Source of the DNA: Yeosuana marina
GTDB taxonomy: Bacteria > Bacteroidota > Bacteroidia > Flavobacteriales > Flavobacteriaceae
Length of the DNA: 64,000 nt
Direction: 5' to 3'
Assembly: GCF_011762485.1 (NCBI RefSeq)
Contig: NZ_JAAKGI010000007.1
Location: 248,001-312,000, forward strand
Shown: positions 1 to 9,307 of the stretch, piece after piece
Numbering within the stretch: position 1 is the stretch's first letter
Layout: every line of letters starts with the position of its first letter
The notes under the pieces: generated by a model
Databases searched by the model: none
The model's input: the letters and a program-made list of their open reading frames with translations, nothing else
Told to the model about the DNA's origin: nothing
Program-made: the position numbers and the translations under genes

Positions 1-1
1 T

Positions 2-1174
2 CAAGAAATTGGTAACCATGTATTTAGCTCAAAATCTACTATATTTTTCAATAACTCTAGTTTAGATGTCAACTTAGGATATATTTACAATGATAGAAAA
101 GAATTTGGTGAAGAGCTAGGTTACGACGAAGCTGGCTTGCATCTAAAGTTAAAAACCTTTAATTACGATATCAAATATAACATGCCAAAACTTGGTAAGT
201 TTGAAACTATTGTAGGCGTTCAAGGAATGGATCAAACTAATGGCACGTATGGAGAAGAGTTTTTAATTCCGAATGCCAGAGTTAATGACATTGGTGTATT
301 AGCAGTATCTCATATCCATTTTGAAAAAGCGGATGTACAACTTGGTGCCCGTTTTGATAATAGAAATGTTAATGATACAGATTCTGGTGAAAAAAGACAG
401 TTTAATAGCTTTAACGGAGCCGCTGGTGTTAAAACCGATATTGCCAAAAATTTAACGGCTAGAGTAAATTTAGCATCAGGTTTTAGAGCTCCTAATTTAG
501 CTGAGTTAACAGTTGATGGAGTGCACGAAGGAACCAACAGGTATGAAAAAGGAAATATTGACTTGAAAATTGAGCAAAATTTTCAAACTGATGTCGCGTT
601 AGAATATAAAAACAAGCATATAGAATTTTATGCAAACGGATTCTATAATAAAATTAACGACTACATTTTTATAGCTCCAAACGGACAAACTATTGATGGT
701 AACGATGTGTATGTTTATTCTCAAAACAATGCGAATCTTTATGGTGGTGAAGTTGGTTTTCACCTACATCCTCATCCGCTAGATTGGTTGCATATTGAGT
801 CTAGTTTTGAAACAGTTACCGGAAAACTAACAAGTGATGCCTATTTACCTTTAATTCCTGCAAATTCAATAAAAAATACCTTACGTGTTGAATTTGATAA
901 ATCGTGGTTAAAAAATGGGTATGCTTTTGTTGCATTACAAAGTACGTTTGCCCAAAATAATACAGGTGCTTTTGAAACCCCTACAAGTGGATATAATTTA
1001 TTAAGTGCTGGTTTAGGAGGAAGTTTTAAACTGTTTAATAAGGAAGCTATTGTAAGTATATCGGGAACTAATTTAACGGATAAGGCTTACATAAATCATC
1101 TGTCTCGTTTTAAAACAGAAGGAATTTACAATATGGGAAGAAATATAACTTTTGGAGTTACTTATAAACTTTAA
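2..1174 (+). CDS. TonB-dependent receptor, C-terminal part (5' end outside window)
   Basis: The reading frame is open from base 2, so only the C-terminal part (about 390 residues) of an outer-membrane receptor is present. It has alternating beta-barrel composition, a conserved barrel motif around bases 470-560 (SGFRAPNLAEL followed by HEGTNRYEKGN), and an aromatic/hydrophobic C-terminus (GVTYKL) as expected for insertion by the BAM complex. Such receptors import metal chelates or other ligands using TonB energy. The GT-RYE-GN signature is reminiscent of metal-uptake receptors, but the substrate cannot be told from this fragment. A first in-frame TTG at 137 is not a credible start because the frame continues upstream to the window edge. 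Confidence 0.88.
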   Translation, partial: QEIGNHVFSSKSTIFFNNSSLDVNLGYIYNDRKEFGEELGYDEAGLHLKLKTFNYDIKYNMPKLGKFETIVGVQGMDQTNGTYGEEFLIPNARVNDIGVLAVSHIHFEKADVQLGARFDNRNVNDTDSGEKRQFNSFNGAAGVKTDIAKNLTARVNLASGFRAPNLAELTVDGVHEGTNRYEKGNIDLKIEQNFQTDVALEYKNKHIEFYANGFYNKINDYIFIAPNGQTIDGNDVYVYSQNNANLYGGEVGFHLHPHPLDWLHIESSFETVTGKLTSDAYLPLIPANSIKNTLRVEFDKSWLKNGYAFVALQSTFAQNNTGAFETPTSGYNLLSAGLGGSFKLFNKEAIVSISGTNLTDKAYINHLSRFKTEGIYNMGRNITFGVTYKL

Positions 1175-1175
1175 A

Positions 1176-1220
1176 AAATAAATGAGGCTGTCTAAAAATT
1201 TTAAACAGCCTCATTTATTT
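1176..1220. terminator. Bidirectional hairpin terminator
   Basis: A perfect 16-bp inverted repeat (1176-1191 with 1205-1220) encloses a 13-base loop, with A-rich and T-rich flanks on both sides. It lies between two convergent genes, so it can stop transcription from either direction. Its right end overlaps the stop codon of the leftward gene by two bases. Confidence 0.85.
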
Positions 1221-1497
1221 AAATTTTTATCAATTGTTTTTTCTTATTAAACACATAAGTATACAGCCACATAAGTGTAAAAGTTGGCACTACATCAACT
1301 CCCGGCAATACCTCTTCAACAAAATTTATAACGGCTGCTACCTTTCCTGATCTACCTTTATAAAGTTTAGTCATAATCCAAGCTGAAATTGGTGCCCAAA
1401 CAATATCTGAAAACTCCCCTATTCCGGGAATTAAAAACGACACATAGCCTATAGCATCAAGTAGTATTCCTATAATTAGTTTGTTGTATTTACTCAT
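1219..1497 (-). CDS. Small conserved membrane protein
   Basis: The 92-residue product has a hydrophobic segment near residues 7-27 and another near 70-85, with a conserved-looking middle (GIGEFSDIVWAPISAWIM). It resembles short uncharacterised inner-membrane proteins common in Flavobacteriaceae. No catalytic motif is visible and I do not assign a function. It is a single gene, convergent with the receptor gene and separated from folE by about 47 bases. The start is the ATG at 1497. Confidence 0.7.
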   Translation of the reverse strand: MSKYNKLIIGILLDAIGYVSFLIPGIGEFSDIVWAPISAWIMTKLYKGRSGKVAAVINFVEEVLPGVDVVPTFTLMWLYTYVFNKKKQLIKI

Positions 1498-1544
1498 ATT
1501 TAAAGATTAACATCGACTAAATAACAAGAAATATACCAAAAAAT

Positions 1545-2132
1545 CTATTTGCCTATGAGTTTTAAAAACTCATTGCGTGTTTCTATTTTTTCAAACTGTC
1601 CTCTAAATCCAGATGTGGTTGTAATTGAATTTTGTTTCTGCACACCGCGCATCATCATACACATATGAGACGCTTCAATAACAACAGCGACTCCTTGGGG
1701 TTTTAAAGTATCATTGATGCAATCTAATATCTGTTCCGTTAAACGTTCTTGTACTTGAAGTCTTCTAGCAAACACATCGACTATTCTAGGTAATTTGCTT
1801 AACCCCACAATTTGTCCGTTAGGAATATAAGCAATGTGCGCTTTACCAAAAAAAGGTAAAATATGATGCTCACAAAGCGAATACAATTCGATATCTTTTA
1901 CAATAACCATTTCGTTGTAAGACTCCTTAAACATAGCGCTTTTAAGAATCTCAACGGGATCTTGGTTATAACCTTGTGTTAAAAACTGCATCGCTTTTGC
2001 GGCACGCTCTGGAGTCTTTTGTAACCCGTCACGCGTAACATCTTCACCCAAATCTGTAATAATGTTTTTATATCTGTCTTTAACATCATCTGTTACTTGA
2101 ATATTATACTCTTCATATTTTCTGTATGGCAT
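1545..2132 (-). CDS. folE: GTP cyclohydrolase I
   Basis: This cytoplasmic enzyme converts GTP to 7,8-dihydroneopterin triphosphate, the first step of tetrahydrofolate and pterin synthesis. At 195 residues it has normal length. The SLCEHH motif places zinc ligands at Cys87 and His90, and the third ligand is Cys158 in the [10 protein letters not shown] segment, so this is the zinc-dependent FolE type. The C-terminal TTSGFRGQF stretch is typical of the family. It starts one base after the msrA stop codon, so the two genes are almost certainly co-transcribed and translationally coupled. Confidence 0.97.
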   Translation of the reverse strand: MPYRKYEEYNIQVTDDVKDRYKNIITDLGEDVTRDGLQKTPERAAKAMQFLTQGYNQDPVEILKSAMFKESYNEMVIVKDIELYSLCEHHILPFFGKAHIAYIPNGQIVGLSKLPRIVDVFARRLQVQERLTEQILDCINDTLKPQGVAVVIEASHMCMMMRGVQKQNSITTTSGFRGQFEKIETRNEFLKLIGK

Positions 2133-2133
2133 C

Positions 2134-2679
2134 TTAGTCTTTCTTTAATTTCTGTTTATAGTACTGAGACAATTTCTTCAATTTTGGCTGAATTATATAC
2201 TGGCAGTAAGGTTGTTCTTTATTTAAATTATAATAATTTTGATGATCTTCTTCAGCCAAATAAAAGGGCCCTAATTCGGTGATTTCTGTGACAATTGGAT
2301 TCTCAAAAATATGTTCTTGTTGAAGTAAGGCTATAAATTCTTCAGCATTCTTTTTTTGCTTTTCATCACGATAAAAAATAGCGGAGCGGTATTGGGTACC
2401 AACATCATTCCCTTGTCTATTCAACGTTGTTGGATCGTGCGTTGCAAAAAAGATTTCAAGCAATTCTGTAAATGACACTTTTGAATCATCAAATGTTATT
2501 TGAATGGCTTCAGCATGCCCTGTTCTTCCTGTACAAATCTCTCTGTAAGCTGGATTTTTTATCTGTCCTCCTGTGTAACCAGAAACCACCTTTTCCACAC
2601 CTTCAAGTTTTAAAAAAACCGCTTCCGTACACCAAAAACATCCACCAGCAAATGTGGCTACTTGTAACGTATTGTTCAT
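2134..2679 (-). CDS. msrA: Peptide methionine-S-sulfoxide reductase
   Basis: MsrA reduces methionine-S-sulfoxide in proteins and repairs oxidative damage. The GGCFWC motif at residues 12-17 supplies the nucleophilic Cys14. The family segments SGYTGG, GHAEAIQ and the [10 protein letters not shown] region follow. I start at the ATG at 2679 (MNNTLQ): the longer frame from 2724 adds 15 residues that are not family-like, and the catalytic motif sits at the usual distance from this ATG. The protein is 181 residues. No MsrB domain is fused. It is upstream of and coupled to folE. Confidence 0.95.
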   Translation of the reverse strand: MNNTLQVATFAGGCFWCTEAVFLKLEGVEKVVSGYTGGQIKNPAYREICTGRTGHAEAIQITFDDSKVSFTELLEIFFATHDPTTLNRQGNDVGTQYRSAIFYRDEKQKKNAEEFIALLQQEHIFENPIVTEITELGPFYLAEEDHQNYYNLNKEQPYCQYIIQPKLKKLSQYYKQKLKKD

Positions 2680-2780
2680 AAAAATTAAAATTAAGTAATT
2701 TTTAGTTGTTTTAACTATTAACACCTTACATGAAAATAATATTTTAACGTTTAATTATGACTTTCAACTTTATTCAATAG

Positions 2781-2788
2781 TAAATTTG
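2781..2788 (+). promoter_or_regulatory. Possible -7 element for the DUF5916 gene
   Basis: TAAATTTG fits the Bacteroidota -7 consensus TAnnTTTG and lies 73 bases before the ATG at 2862. No clear TTG is found at the expected -33 spacing, so this is a partial match only. Confidence 0.35.
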
Positions 2789-2861
2789 TATTACAAACTG
2801 TAACTAATTTATTTTTTTATTGTCTTTTGTAAAGACATAAAAAACATCAATCAAATCATTC

Positions 2862-5294
2862 ATGAAATTTTTTCTTTTCATGGCATTACTATTTGCCGTT
2901 AATTTATCTGGATTTTCACAAACCAAAAAAACGTATCACATTAAACGCACCCACAAAGCACCAAAAATAGATGGTGTTTTAAACGATGATATTTGGCAAG
3001 AATCTGAAGAAGCTAAAGATTTCACCCAATTCAGACCAGAAATGGGTATAAAAGATACCGTTGGTATTAAAACTATAGTAAAAGTTACCTATGATGATAA
3101 TGCTATTTATTTTGGAGCTTATCTGCACGATGATCCTTCAAAAATAATGCGTCAAATAACTACCAGAGATAATTTTGGGCAGTCTGATTTTTTTGGAATT
3201 ATTATCAACCCCAACAACGATGCACAAAACGATACAGAATTTTTTGTATTTAGTTCTGGTACGCAAGCTGATGCGATTTCTAGCCCCAGTAACGGAGAAG
3301 ATTTTGGGTGGAATGCTGTATGGGAAAGCAAGGTAAATATAGTTGATGATGGATGGATTGTTGAAGTAAAAATACCTTATAGAGCCCTTCGGTTTTCAAA
3401 TGAAGATGTGCAAACTTGGGGGATACAATTTCATAGACAATTTAGAAGAGACCGATCTCAATATACATGGAGTCCTGTAGATAGAACAAAAGGGAATATT
3501 AGTCTCTACAACGGTGAACTAAAATCATTGGAACATATAGAATCTCCTACTAGGCTAAGTTTTTATCCGTTTACTTCTGGTTTAGTCAATAATTATGACG
3601 GAAAAACAAATACAGATTTAAATTTCGGGTTAGATGTTAAGTATGGAATTACTGAAAATTTCACTTTAGATGCTACCTTAGTTCCAGATTTTAGTCAAGC
3701 AGGGTTTGATGATTTAGAATTAAATTTAGGACCCTTTGAACAAACCTATTCAGAACAACGTCAATTTTTCACAGAAGGAGTCGATTTGTTTAATAAAGGT
3801 GATTTATTCTTTTCAAGGCGTATTGGTAGTAGCCCAAGTAAAGAAGCCGAATTAAACGACAATGAAGAAATTAAAGATTATCCTAATAATGTAAAAGTTT
3901 TAAATGCTTTAAAAGTTTCTGGAAGAACTAAAAAAGGATTGGGTATAGGAGTTTTTAATGCCGTTACTGAAAAAACAAATGCTACTATAAGAGATACCAT
4001 TACAGGAGAAATACGGGAAGAAGTTGTAGAACCTGTTACCAACTATAACATTCTTGTTTTAGATCAGCAATTCAATAAAAATTCATCTATAAGTTTAATA
4101 AATACCAATGTAACTCGTGACGGGAATTTTAGAGATGCCAATGTTACAGGATTAGTTTTTGACATTTCCAACAAAAGAAACACTTACAATGTTTATGGAG
4201 AAGCTAAAATGAGTAATCTTAATTTAGATACAGGTAATTCCACAGGATTTAGTTCGTTTTTTAGAGCTAGAAAATCTCACGGGAAATTCAGGTATAGTTT
4301 TGATCATAGTTATGCAGACACTAAATTTGACATTAATGACTTAGGCTTGTTATACAGAAACAATTACAATAATTTCGGCGTAGACTTCACTTATAGAATT
4401 TTTGAGCCCACAAAAAAGTTAAACAATTATTTTATTGGCACTTATGTAAACTACAAACGACTAGCAAATCCAGGAACTTATACAGGAACTAGTTTTGGTT
4501 GTAATTTTAATGCACAAACTAAAAAAATTAATAACTATGGGGGCAACATTAACTTTGAGGCTGGCAAACAATATGACTATTTTGAACCAAGAACCGAAGG
4601 TCGCTTTTTTATCTATGAAAATAGGTTAAATACTAATATATGGTTTTCATCAAATTATAACAAAACATTTGCTTTTGATGCTAGTATAGGTGGTGCCAAC
4701 TATTTTGAAACAAACAGAAATACAAATGAACTTTGGTTTGAATTAAGCCCAAGAGCGCGACTTAATGAAAACTTTCTAATCATTTATTCTTTTGATTTTA
4801 GTAAAGATTTCAAGGATAGAGGTTATACAGCAACAGTTAACGATGATATTATTTTTGGGGAACGCAATAGAAAAACTATAGAAAACAGTATCTCGGCAAA
4901 TTATACATTCAATCCGTTTAACTCCTTATCATTAACATTTAGAAATTATTGGTCTACGGTAGATTACAAAAATAATCTATTTACTTTACAAGAAAACGGT
5001 CGTTTAAATCAAAACAGTGGCTACCAAATTGCGGATTTGGAAGACAATCCAAATATTAATTACAATACCTGGAATTTAGATTTAAGTTACTCTTGGCAAT
5101 TTGCGCCAGGTAGTTTTTTAACAGCTTTATATAGAAATCAGTTATTTAATTATGATAATGCTTCAACAGATACTTTTGGTCGTAGCCTAAAAACATTGTT
5201 TGATCAACCCATTCAAAATACATTCTCTTTACGCATTCAATATTTTATTGATTATGTTAGCATTAAAAATATCTTTAAGAAACCTATCTCTTAA
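2862..5294 (+). CDS. DUF5916 outer-membrane protein with CBM9-like N-terminal domain
   Basis: The 810-residue protein begins with a signal peptide (about residues 1-20, cut after FSQ). A domain at about 25-215 resembles the family 9 carbohydrate-binding fold (KAPKIDGVLNDDIWQ opening and the WGIQFHRQFRRD segment). The remainder is rich in aromatic residues and alternating polar positions, as in outer-membrane beta barrels. Proteins of this DUF5916 class are widespread in Bacteroidota, and their substrate is not established. The gene is followed 49 bases later by a LolD-like ATPase, which may or may not share its transcript. Confidence 0.88.
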   Translation: MKFFLFMALLFAVNLSGFSQTKKTYHIKRTHKAPKIDGVLNDDIWQESEEAKDFTQFRPEMGIKDTVGIKTIVKVTYDDNAIYFGAYLHDDPSKIMRQITTRDNFGQSDFFGIIINPNNDAQNDTEFFVFSSGTQADAISSPSNGEDFGWNAVWESKVNIVDDGWIVEVKIPYRALRFSNEDVQTWGIQFHRQFRRDRSQYTWSPVDRTKGNISLYNGELKSLEHIESPTRLSFYPFTSGLVNNYDGKTNTDLNFGLDVKYGITENFTLDATLVPDFSQAGFDDLELNLGPFEQTYSEQRQFFTEGVDLFNKGDLFFSRRIGSSPSKEAELNDNEEIKDYPNNVKVLNALKVSGRTKKGLGIGVFNAVTEKTNATIRDTITGEIREEVVEPVTNYNILVLDQQFNKNSSISLINTNVTRDGNFRDANVTGLVFDISNKRNTYNVYGEAKMSNLNLDTGNSTGFSSFFRARKSHGKFRYSFDHSYADTKFDINDLGLLYRNNYNNFGVDFTYRIFEPTKKLNNYFIGTYVNYKRLANPGTYTGTSFGCNFNAQTKKINNYGGNINFEAGKQYDYFEPRTEGRFFIYENRLNTNIWFSSNYNKTFAFDASIGGANYFETNRNTNELWFELSPRARLNENFLIIYSFDFSKDFKDRGYTATVNDDIIFGERNRKTIENSISANYTFNPFNSLSLTFRNYWSTVDYKNNLFTLQENGRLNQNSGYQIADLEDNPNINYNTWNLDLSYSWQFAPGSFLTALYRNQLFNYDNASTDTFGRSLKTLFDQPIQNTFSLRIQYFIDYVSIKNIFKKPIS

Positions 5295-5343
5295 TTGTAC
5301 ATAAAACATTAAAGTAGTAAATTCACACCTAGATTTATCTTTT

Positions 5344-6009
5344 ATGATTCAAGCAAAAAACATTCATAAGTTTTATAATGATTTACATGTTTTAAAAGGT
5401 GTTGATATTCATGTAAAAAAAAGTGAAGTAATCTCTATTGTTGGCGCTTCTGGAGCTGGAAAAACAACCTTACTACAAATATTAGGAACTCTTGATCAAG
5501 CTTCAAACAAAGAAAAATTTGAGCTTACTATTAACGGGATAGATATTAGTTCTCTTAATGATAAAGGCTTAGCCAAATTTAGAAATGAACACATTGGCTT
5601 TATATTTCAATTCCACCAATTATTACCAGAATTTACAGCTTTAGAAAATGTCTGCCTGCCAGCTTTTATTAAAGGTACCAAAAAAGCTGACGCAGAAAAG
5701 AGAGCTATAGAACTTTTAGATTTCTTAGGATTATCAAGCCGTTACCATCATAAACCAAACGAATTATCTGGTGGTGAACAACAGCGAGTAGCCGTAGCCA
5801 GAGCTTTGATTAATAATCCTGATTTAATTTTTGCTGATGAACCTTCTGGGAATTTGGATAGCGAATCTGCCGAAAATTTACACAGTCTCTTTTTTAAGCT
5901 ACGTGACGAATTTGGACAAACCTTTGTAATTGTTACTCACAATGAAGAACTCGCCAATTTAGCCGATAGGAAACTAGTGATGGTGGATGGAAAAATAACC
6001 AATAACTAG
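5344..6009 (+). CDS. lolD: ABC transporter ATPase, LolD/MacB type
   Basis: This 221-residue nucleotide-binding subunit has Walker A at residues 34-42 (GASGAGKTT), the signature LSGGEQQ at 141-147, and Walker B plus following loop [12 protein letters not shown] at 161-172. The SGNLD sequence and overall length are typical of the LolD/FtsE/MacB group. Members extract lipoproteins from the inner membrane (LolCDE) or drive similar mechanotransmission systems. No permease gene is adjacent, so the partner must be elsewhere and the lolD name is by family resemblance. Confidence 0.85.
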   Translation: MIQAKNIHKFYNDLHVLKGVDIHVKKSEVISIVGASGAGKTTLLQILGTLDQASNKEKFELTINGIDISSLNDKGLAKFRNEHIGFIFQFHQLLPEFTALENVCLPAFIKGTKKADAEKRAIELLDFLGLSSRYHHKPNELSGGEQQRVAVARALINNPDLIFADEPSGNLDSESAENLHSLFFKLRDEFGQTFVIVTHNEELANLADRKLVMVDGKITNN

Positions 6010-6017
6010 CATAAACA

Positions 6018-6053
6018 AACAAGGGTTTAATGAAAGTTCATTAAACCCTTGTT
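6018..6053. terminator. Bidirectional hairpin terminator
   Basis: A perfect 16-bp inverted repeat (6018-6033 with 6038-6053) with a 4-base loop lies between the convergent lolD-like and lipoprotein genes. Confidence 0.8.
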
Positions 6054-6086
6054 GTTACTAATTATGTAAAATCATGATATCATTAA

Positions 6087-6887
6087 TTACCAAGGAAACG
6101 TAGTTCCTAATATGGTAATTGTTGACTCAGTATAATTCAATTCTATATCATTTATATTTCCAGCATCTATATTTAAAATACCTGATGCTATACTTCTAGG
6201 TAATAACACAAAATGTAACGGGTCTTCAACAGTTAATGAGTATTCAACACCTTTAGAACTAATTCCAGACTGTGTGCCATCTAACAAATATTCATCATCC
6301 CAAATATTTAAAGGTGTATCGGAACCTGCTACCCAAGTTCTGGTAGAATCTTCAGTATAATCAATGGTTTCACCTGATGTACCAGTAATTTTTCCGTTTT
6401 CAATAATCACATTAAATACTAAATTACCATCTTGATTTTCACCTAAATTTTTCACATAATGTGTCCCTTCAACTTTAAAACCCTCATGATAATAATTGTT
6501 AAACGTTGTTGTGTGTTCACTTCCTTCATTTCTATACCAATCGGTAGAAACAATCGTTACAATCCCTTTACGTGTAACGCCATCTTTACATAAAACACCA
6601 TCTTGATAATCGATAGTAATTGTTTTAGGGAATGTTGTAAAATCTAACGGTTCAACAGTTATAATTGGCTCTACAGTTTTGGTTTTACTTGTTTTTGCTG
6701 TTGATGTGTTTTCAGCATTTAAAACTGCATCACCACTGTTATTGCCAACATCTTGAAAGATTTGATTCACTATAGCATAGTCATTTAAAGCCTCAATAAC
6801 AGGTGCTGATTCTGTATTGGGTTTTACGTCATCTTTTTGGCAACTCATAAAAAGAATGGCTAAAATTGGAACTATAATTTTTCTCAT
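6087..6887 (-). CDS. Hypothetical lipoprotein
   Basis: The 266-residue product has a lipoprotein signal peptide with lipobox LFMSC, so Cys16 would be acylated. After a low-complexity linker rich in Ser, Thr and Lys (about 55-75) the protein is acidic with many beta-prone segments. It contains repeated short elements of the type I-I-G-G-T-S/T-G in the second half. I recognise no domain. It is monocistronic between two terminators or gaps, and is probably anchored in the outer membrane or exposed on the surface. Confidence 0.7.
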   Translation of the reverse strand: MRKIIVPILAILFMSCQKDDVKPNTESAPVIEALNDYAIVNQIFQDVGNNSGDAVLNAENTSTAKTSKTKTVEPIITVEPLDFTTFPKTITIDYQDGVLCKDGVTRKGIVTIVSTDWYRNEGSEHTTTFNNYYHEGFKVEGTHYVKNLGENQDGNLVFNVIIENGKITGTSGETIDYTEDSTRTWVAGSDTPLNIWDDEYLLDGTQSGISSKGVEYSLTVEDPLHFVLLPRSIASGILNIDAGNINDIELNYTESTITILGTTFPW

Positions 6888-7096
6888 AATACATTTATTT
6901 GTTGACTAAATAACGATATAAAATTGAATTTTAGTTTATTTCAATATAAAAAATAGACTTTTAAAAGTTAATTTTTGCACTTTGTCGACATGTTTGTAAA
7001 TTAATGTAATCTTAAAATTACAAAAAACTACATGTTTGAGTCATGCAAATACCTTAGTATAATATTAAACAGAGAATAAAGGTTTCTGAAAACACC

Positions 7097-8092
7097 CTAA
7101 AACGTAACTAAAAAAGACAAAAGCAAGCCCAAAACAATTAAAATGCCAAAAGATATGATTAATGGTATTCTAATGGATTTGTTTCCAAAAGAAATTCCGT
7201 AAATCATTTTTAATAGATTATTACTAGTAATGGCATTTAATACTGCTGCAATTAAAACCGTGTTTTCAAAATCCCATTTGCTTTGAAAGAGATTCAATAT
7301 AAATGGATCAATATCAGTAACTCCGACAACAAATGACAACACATTAACGCCTGCTGTGCCATAATTAGAATTTACCATTCCGGTTATTAATCCAAACAGA
7401 ATAAACAATCCTGCAAACACTAAAGCAGTCTTAAACTCCAACGGATTACTATGAGACTCAATGGTTATTTGGCCTGAGGCATCATGTTTTTTAGGGTGAT
7501 AAAATTTATAAAAGTAAAACACAAGTAATAATGATACTCCAATAAACACTAAAAATGAAGGAACAAGTTTGTACGCAATTGTTTCATTAAAAAACAGGGC
7601 CAACAAAAAAATTCGTAAATACATCATAGTGGTAGCCAATACTATGGCTGTAGCAATTTTATTGCTTTCATTTAGCTCTTTACTTTTTCGTGCTAAAATA
7701 ATTGTGGTGGCTGTACTGCTGTAGAGACCGCCTAAAATTCCTGTGAGCAAGATTCCAGAGTTTGGAAAAACAAACTTTTTTAGTAAATAACTTACATAAG
7801 AAATACATGATACTGCTACAATAGCCAACCAAAACCTATATGGCGAAATATTAATTTCAGTAGAAATTGGAGTGTCCGGTAATAAGGGTAAAATAACACC
7901 TGCCACTGCTAAAAACTTAGCAAGCGTAATGAATTCACTATCATTAAATTTCTTTGAAATATTAAATAATTTCTCTTTTATTTCGGTAATGACTAAAACT
8001 GTCACCAAAACCAGAATAACTAACCAATTAGGTTGTTTATAAATTAACGGTGTTAAGCAATATGTTATCAAAGCAATGACAAGTGTAGTCAT
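7097..8092 (-). CDS. DUF4010 domain membrane protein (C-terminal half of the split gene)
   Basis: The 331-residue product has about nine to ten hydrophobic segments and the DUF4010 features GILGGLYSSTATT and a second-half repeat with VGVTDIDPF. It begins at an ATG at 8092 that may simply be an internal methionine of the longer family protein (FGMTT). If reinitiation occurs, this half could be made separately. Function in the family is not firmly known. The MgtC fusion suggests inner-membrane transport or regulation of transport. Confidence 0.7.
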   Translation of the reverse strand: MTTLVIALITYCLTPLIYKQPNWLVILVLVTVLVITEIKEKLFNISKKFNDSEFITLAKFLAVAGVILPLLPDTPISTEINISPYRFWLAIVAVSCISYVSYLLKKFVFPNSGILLTGILGGLYSSTATTIILARKSKELNESNKIATAIVLATTMMYLRIFLLALFFNETIAYKLVPSFLVFIGVSLLLVFYFYKFYHPKKHDASGQITIESHSNPLEFKTALVFAGLFILFGLITGMVNSNYGTAGVNVLSFVVGVTDIDPFILNLFQSKWDFENTVLIAAVLNAITSNNLLKMIYGISFGNKSIRIPLIISFGILIVLGLLLSFLVTF

Positions 8093-8119
8093 TCCAAACT
8101 TTTTATAAACTTGTATTTT

Positions 8120-8386
8120 TTAGTAATAGTAGATTGCCAATAAAGCAGATATTATAATACCTCCTCCGAGAAAAGGAATTAAACTGTATGGATTTATAAT
8201 ATATAAAACATAACCTAATATACCAATAAGTGTGAAGGTTCTGTCGGTACCAAAAAGACTTTCGTCAGGCTCATTAATATGATGCCTGTGCTGTTCCATA
8301 CCAATGAGAAGTGCAAACAGAGAAACCAACAGAAATTTAATGCTGTCTGGTGGGAAAAAATCTAAGATTTCAGAAACATGTTGCAT
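8120..8386 (-). CDS. MgtC/SapB-like N-terminal fragment
   Basis: The 88-residue fragment has two to three membrane segments and the conserved MgtC-type motifs LIGMEQ and GTDRTFTLIGILGY. It ends in ALLAIYYY followed by TAA. A normal MgtC domain needs further membrane segments that are encoded beyond the stop, so alone it is probably not functional. Confidence 0.65.
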   Translation of the reverse strand: MQHVSEILDFFPPDSIKFLLVSLFALLIGMEQHRHHINEPDESLFGTDRTFTLIGILGYVLYIINPYSLIPFLGGGIIISALLAIYYY

Positions 8387-8476
8387 TCTGTTTATATTAT
8401 TGGATATATCTAATATACAAAATTGAGTCGTTTTTGTTCACATATGTTTTATTAAACATATTGATAATACGTAACT

Positions 8477-9262
8477 TTGAGTTTAAAATTAAAACCCTTG
8501 AATAAAAAAGACCTCAAAGAGTTTCTAGATGTTAAAGTTCAGCAATACAACAATCTTAACTTTATTGAAAGTGACCCGATACAAGTTCCACATTTATTTC
8601 ATAAAAAGGAGGATATAGAAATTGCAGGCTTTTTAACTGCGACCATAGCTTGGGGAAACAGAAAAAGTATCATTAATAATGCTAAACACATGATGAGTTT
8701 ATTAGATAATTCTCCATATGATTTTGTTATGAATCATCATGAGACCGATTTGGAAAAACTTCAGCAGTTTGTTCATAGAACGTTTAATGGTCATGATTTT
8801 ATTCAATTTATAGTTTCTCTTCAACATATTTATAAAATCCATAATGGTTTAGAATCTGTGTTTTCAAAATACGCTGAAAATCAATCCTTGCAAACTTCTA
8901 TATCAAAATTTAAAACTATTTTTTTCGAGATAGAACATTTGCAACGAACGCAAAAACATATTAGCGATCCATTAAAAAATTCGGCTGCAAAACGACTTAA
9001 CATGTATTTAAGATGGATGGTTAGAAATGACAAAACAGGTGTTGATTTTGGTATTTGGAAAAGCCTCTCTCCTAGTCAGCTTTCTTGCCCGTTAGATGTG
9101 CATTCAGGTAATGTTGCTCGAAAACTTGATCTTTTAAGCCGTAAACAAAATGACGCTAAGGCCTTATTAGAATTAGATACTGCTTTGAGGCAACTAGATG
9201 CTAAGGATCCTGTAAAATATGATTTTGCTTTATTTGGACTTGGTGTTTTTGAAGGGTTTTAA
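8477..9262 (+). CDS. TIGR02757/DUF2400 family protein
   Basis: The 261-residue cytoplasmic protein has the family hallmarks FIESDPIQVPH, ATIAWGNRKSI, RLNMYLRWMVR and the C-terminal LDVHSGNVARKL and DPVKYDFALFGLG. The family is conserved in Bacteroidota, is thought to have a DNA-glycosylase-like helical fold, and has no settled function. There is no ATG: an in-frame TAA at 8465 leaves TTG at 8477 or TTG at 8498. A TAACTTTG match to the -7 promoter element spans 8472-8479. If that is real the start must be 8498, giving 254 residues. Confidence 0.85.
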   Translation: MSLKLKPLNKKDLKEFLDVKVQQYNNLNFIESDPIQVPHLFHKKEDIEIAGFLTATIAWGNRKSIINNAKHMMSLLDNSPYDFVMNHHETDLEKLQQFVHRTFNGHDFIQFIVSLQHIYKIHNGLESVFSKYAENQSLQTSISKFKTIFFEIEHLQRTQKHISDPLKNSAAKRLNMYLRWMVRNDKTGVDFGIWKSLSPSQLSCPLDVHSGNVARKLDLLSRKQNDAKALLELDTALRQLDAKDPVKYDFALFGLGVFEGF

Positions 9263-9307
9263 CATTTGTTTTCTTTATATTTAAAACTTTAATTATTACA
9301 ACTTATC

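Larger units (their letters stand above)
7097..8386 (-). pseudogene. MgtC/DUF4010 membrane protein gene interrupted by one in-frame stop
   Basis: The two leftward frames 8120-8386 and 7097-8092 are in the same phase, separated only by a TAA at 8120-8122 and nine sense codons (KIQVYKKFG). Together they make about 430 codons, matching the usual length of MgtC/SapB-DUF4010 fusion proteins. The N-terminal half carries the MgtC-like FALLIGMEQ and RTFTLIG elements, and the C-terminal half is DUF4010. The stop follows a run of tyrosine codons (tac tat tac), so a single change from a Tyr codon would explain it. It could be a recent nonsense mutation, a sequencing error, or a gene expressed as two pieces. 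Confidence 0.75.
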
